Positions 4,884 to 5,656 of a stretch of DNA of 5,656 nucleotides are shown here, piece by piece. Below the pieces are notes generated by a model that made no database searches, was not told the origin of the DNA, and was given only the letters and a program-made list of their open reading frames with translations. Each line of letters opens with the position of its first letter. Position 1 is the stretch's first letter. The translations under genes were made by a program, and so were the position numbers. Source of the DNA: Bryobacterales bacterium (GTDB taxonomy: Bacteria; Acidobacteriota; Terriglobia; Bryobacterales; Bryobacteraceae); NCBI GenBank assembly GCA_025456495.1, contig JALOKO010000284.1, forward strand, positions 1 through 5,656, read 5' to 3'.

Positions 4884-5656
4884 TTACCCTTCCTCTTCCT
4901 CGCTCTCTCCCTCGTCATTCTCGGCCAGCGCCAGGCGCTCAATCAGCACCTTCGCAATGCGATTGCGTTCCATCTCCAGCACCGTGAAGCGGCGGCTTTC
5001 ATACTCGGTGCTGGCGCCCTTCTCCGGGAAGTCGCCGAACTCGGTCAGCAGGAACCCCGCCAGCGTCTCAAAGCCCGCTCCGGTGGGAAGGTCGATGCCG
5101 TACTGCAGTTGCAGGTCGCGGATGGGGATGGTGCCCTCCACCACAAAGGACGGCGCTTCCAGTTTCGGACGCACCGGGCGCGTATCGTGCTCATCCTGAA
5201 TCTCGCCCACCAACTGCTCCAGCGCATCCTCCAGCGTCACCAAACCCACAATCAGCCCGAACTCATCCACCACCAGCGCCATCTGCTGCCGCCCTTCCAG
5301 GAACTCCTGCAGCATCTCGTTCACCGGTTTGGTTTCCGGCACCACCAGATGCCGGCGCAACATATGCCGCAGGTGGAATCGCGGCGAGGGCTTCTTCACG
5401 CGGTTGGCCGCGCGCCGCACTTCCCAAACCCGAATCAGGTCCTTGCTGTGCAGCACGCCGATGATGTTGCGCGGGTCATCTTCATACACCGGCAGCCGGG
5501 AATAGGCCTCCCGCACCACACAGGCCAGCACATCGCTTAGCGTGGCCGTCACCGGAACGCTCACCACGCTGCCCCAGGGCACCATGATCTCCCGCACGGA
5601 AAGCTCCTGTAGATCCAGCGTGCGGTGAATCAGCTTCTCTTCCAGTTCCCCGAATT
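4884..5656 (-). CDS. CBS-pair / CorC_HlyC-domain protein, 5'-truncated by window edge
   Basis: The frame is open from the right edge to TAA at 4884-4886 and shows the last 256 residues. No start is visible; the GTG at 5597 is internal, because the upstream codons read GELEEKLIHRTLDLQELS, the normal lead-in to this domain. A first CBS domain (about residues 25-80, with SRLPVYEDD and IIGVLHSKDL) and a second (about 105-155, with MALVVDEFGLIVGLVTLEDALE) form the adenosyl-nucleotide-binding pair. A C-terminal CorC/HlyC transporter-associated domain follows (about 165-240), then a very acidic tail (SEEEEG). Relatives include CorC, YfjD and TlyC-type proteins, many with an N-terminal DUF21/CNNM membrane domain linked to Mg2+/Co2+ export. 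Whether that membrane domain is present lies outside the window. One oddity is MVPW where MxPR is usual. The gene converges on rpsA and shares its terminator hairpin. Confidence 0.9.
   Translation of the reverse strand, partial: FGELEEKLIHRTLDLQELSVREIMVPWGSVVSVPVTATLSDVLACVVREAYSRLPVYEDDPRNIIGVLHSKDLIRVWEVRRAANRVKKPSPRFHLRHMLRRHLVVPETKPVNEMLQEFLEGRQQMALVVDEFGLIVGLVTLEDALEQLVGEIQDEHDTRPVRPKLEAPSFVVEGTIPIRDLQLQYGIDLPTGAGFETLAGFLLTEFGDFPEKGASTEYESRRFTVLEMERNRIAKVLIERLALAENDEGESEEEEG

Noticed and set aside
5109..5540. Plus-strand open frame opposite the CBS-domain gene
   Set aside because: It is a His/Gln-rich shadow of a well-supported gene.

Overview
The window is GC-rich chromosomal DNA with strong G/C bias at third codon positions, from a Gram-negative-type bacterium. 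The mix of genes (a sigma-54 activator two-component pair, an S1 protein with a disrupted sixth repeat, a CorC/HlyC-type protein) would suit an acidobacterium or a deltaproteobacterium-like lineage. That placement is an inference from protein style only; no rRNA or other phylogenetic marker is present.

Layout, left to right. (1) Positions 2-295, plus strand: the end of an unrecognised, probably 5'-truncated gene. Its stop codon lies 4 nt from the stop of the convergent gene that follows. (2) Positions 300-2920, minus strand: a two-gene operon transcribed leftward. A membrane-bound NtrB-like sensor histidine kinase comes first (start probably at 2920), and after a 17-nt gap comes an NtrC-family response regulator with receiver, sigma-54 AAA+ and Fis-type HTH domains. 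(3) Positions 2921-3114: a divergent intergenic region of 194 nt. It holds a tandem 18-bp repeat, a small hairpin and candidate promoter elements on both strands. (4) Positions 3115-4836, plus strand: rpsA, ribosomal protein S1, with five clear S1 repeats and a sixth that is interrupted. (5) Positions 4837-4883: a convergent intergenic gap with a perfect 11-bp GC-rich hairpin, probably a bidirectional terminator. (6) Positions 4884-5656, minus strand: the C-terminal part of a CBS-pair/CorC_HlyC protein, cut by the right edge.

How the genes relate. The kinase and regulator form a complete phosphorelay: a membrane signal drives histidine phosphorylation, then transfer to the receiver aspartate, then sigma-54-dependent activation. 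The signal and target genes cannot be read from the sequence. rpsA and the CorC-like gene look like independent housekeeping units. I see no mobile element, CRISPR array, tRNA or rRNA, and no convincing evidence of a new multi-gene system. The least explained parts are the shared control region at 3060-3115 and the insert in the sixth repeat of S1.
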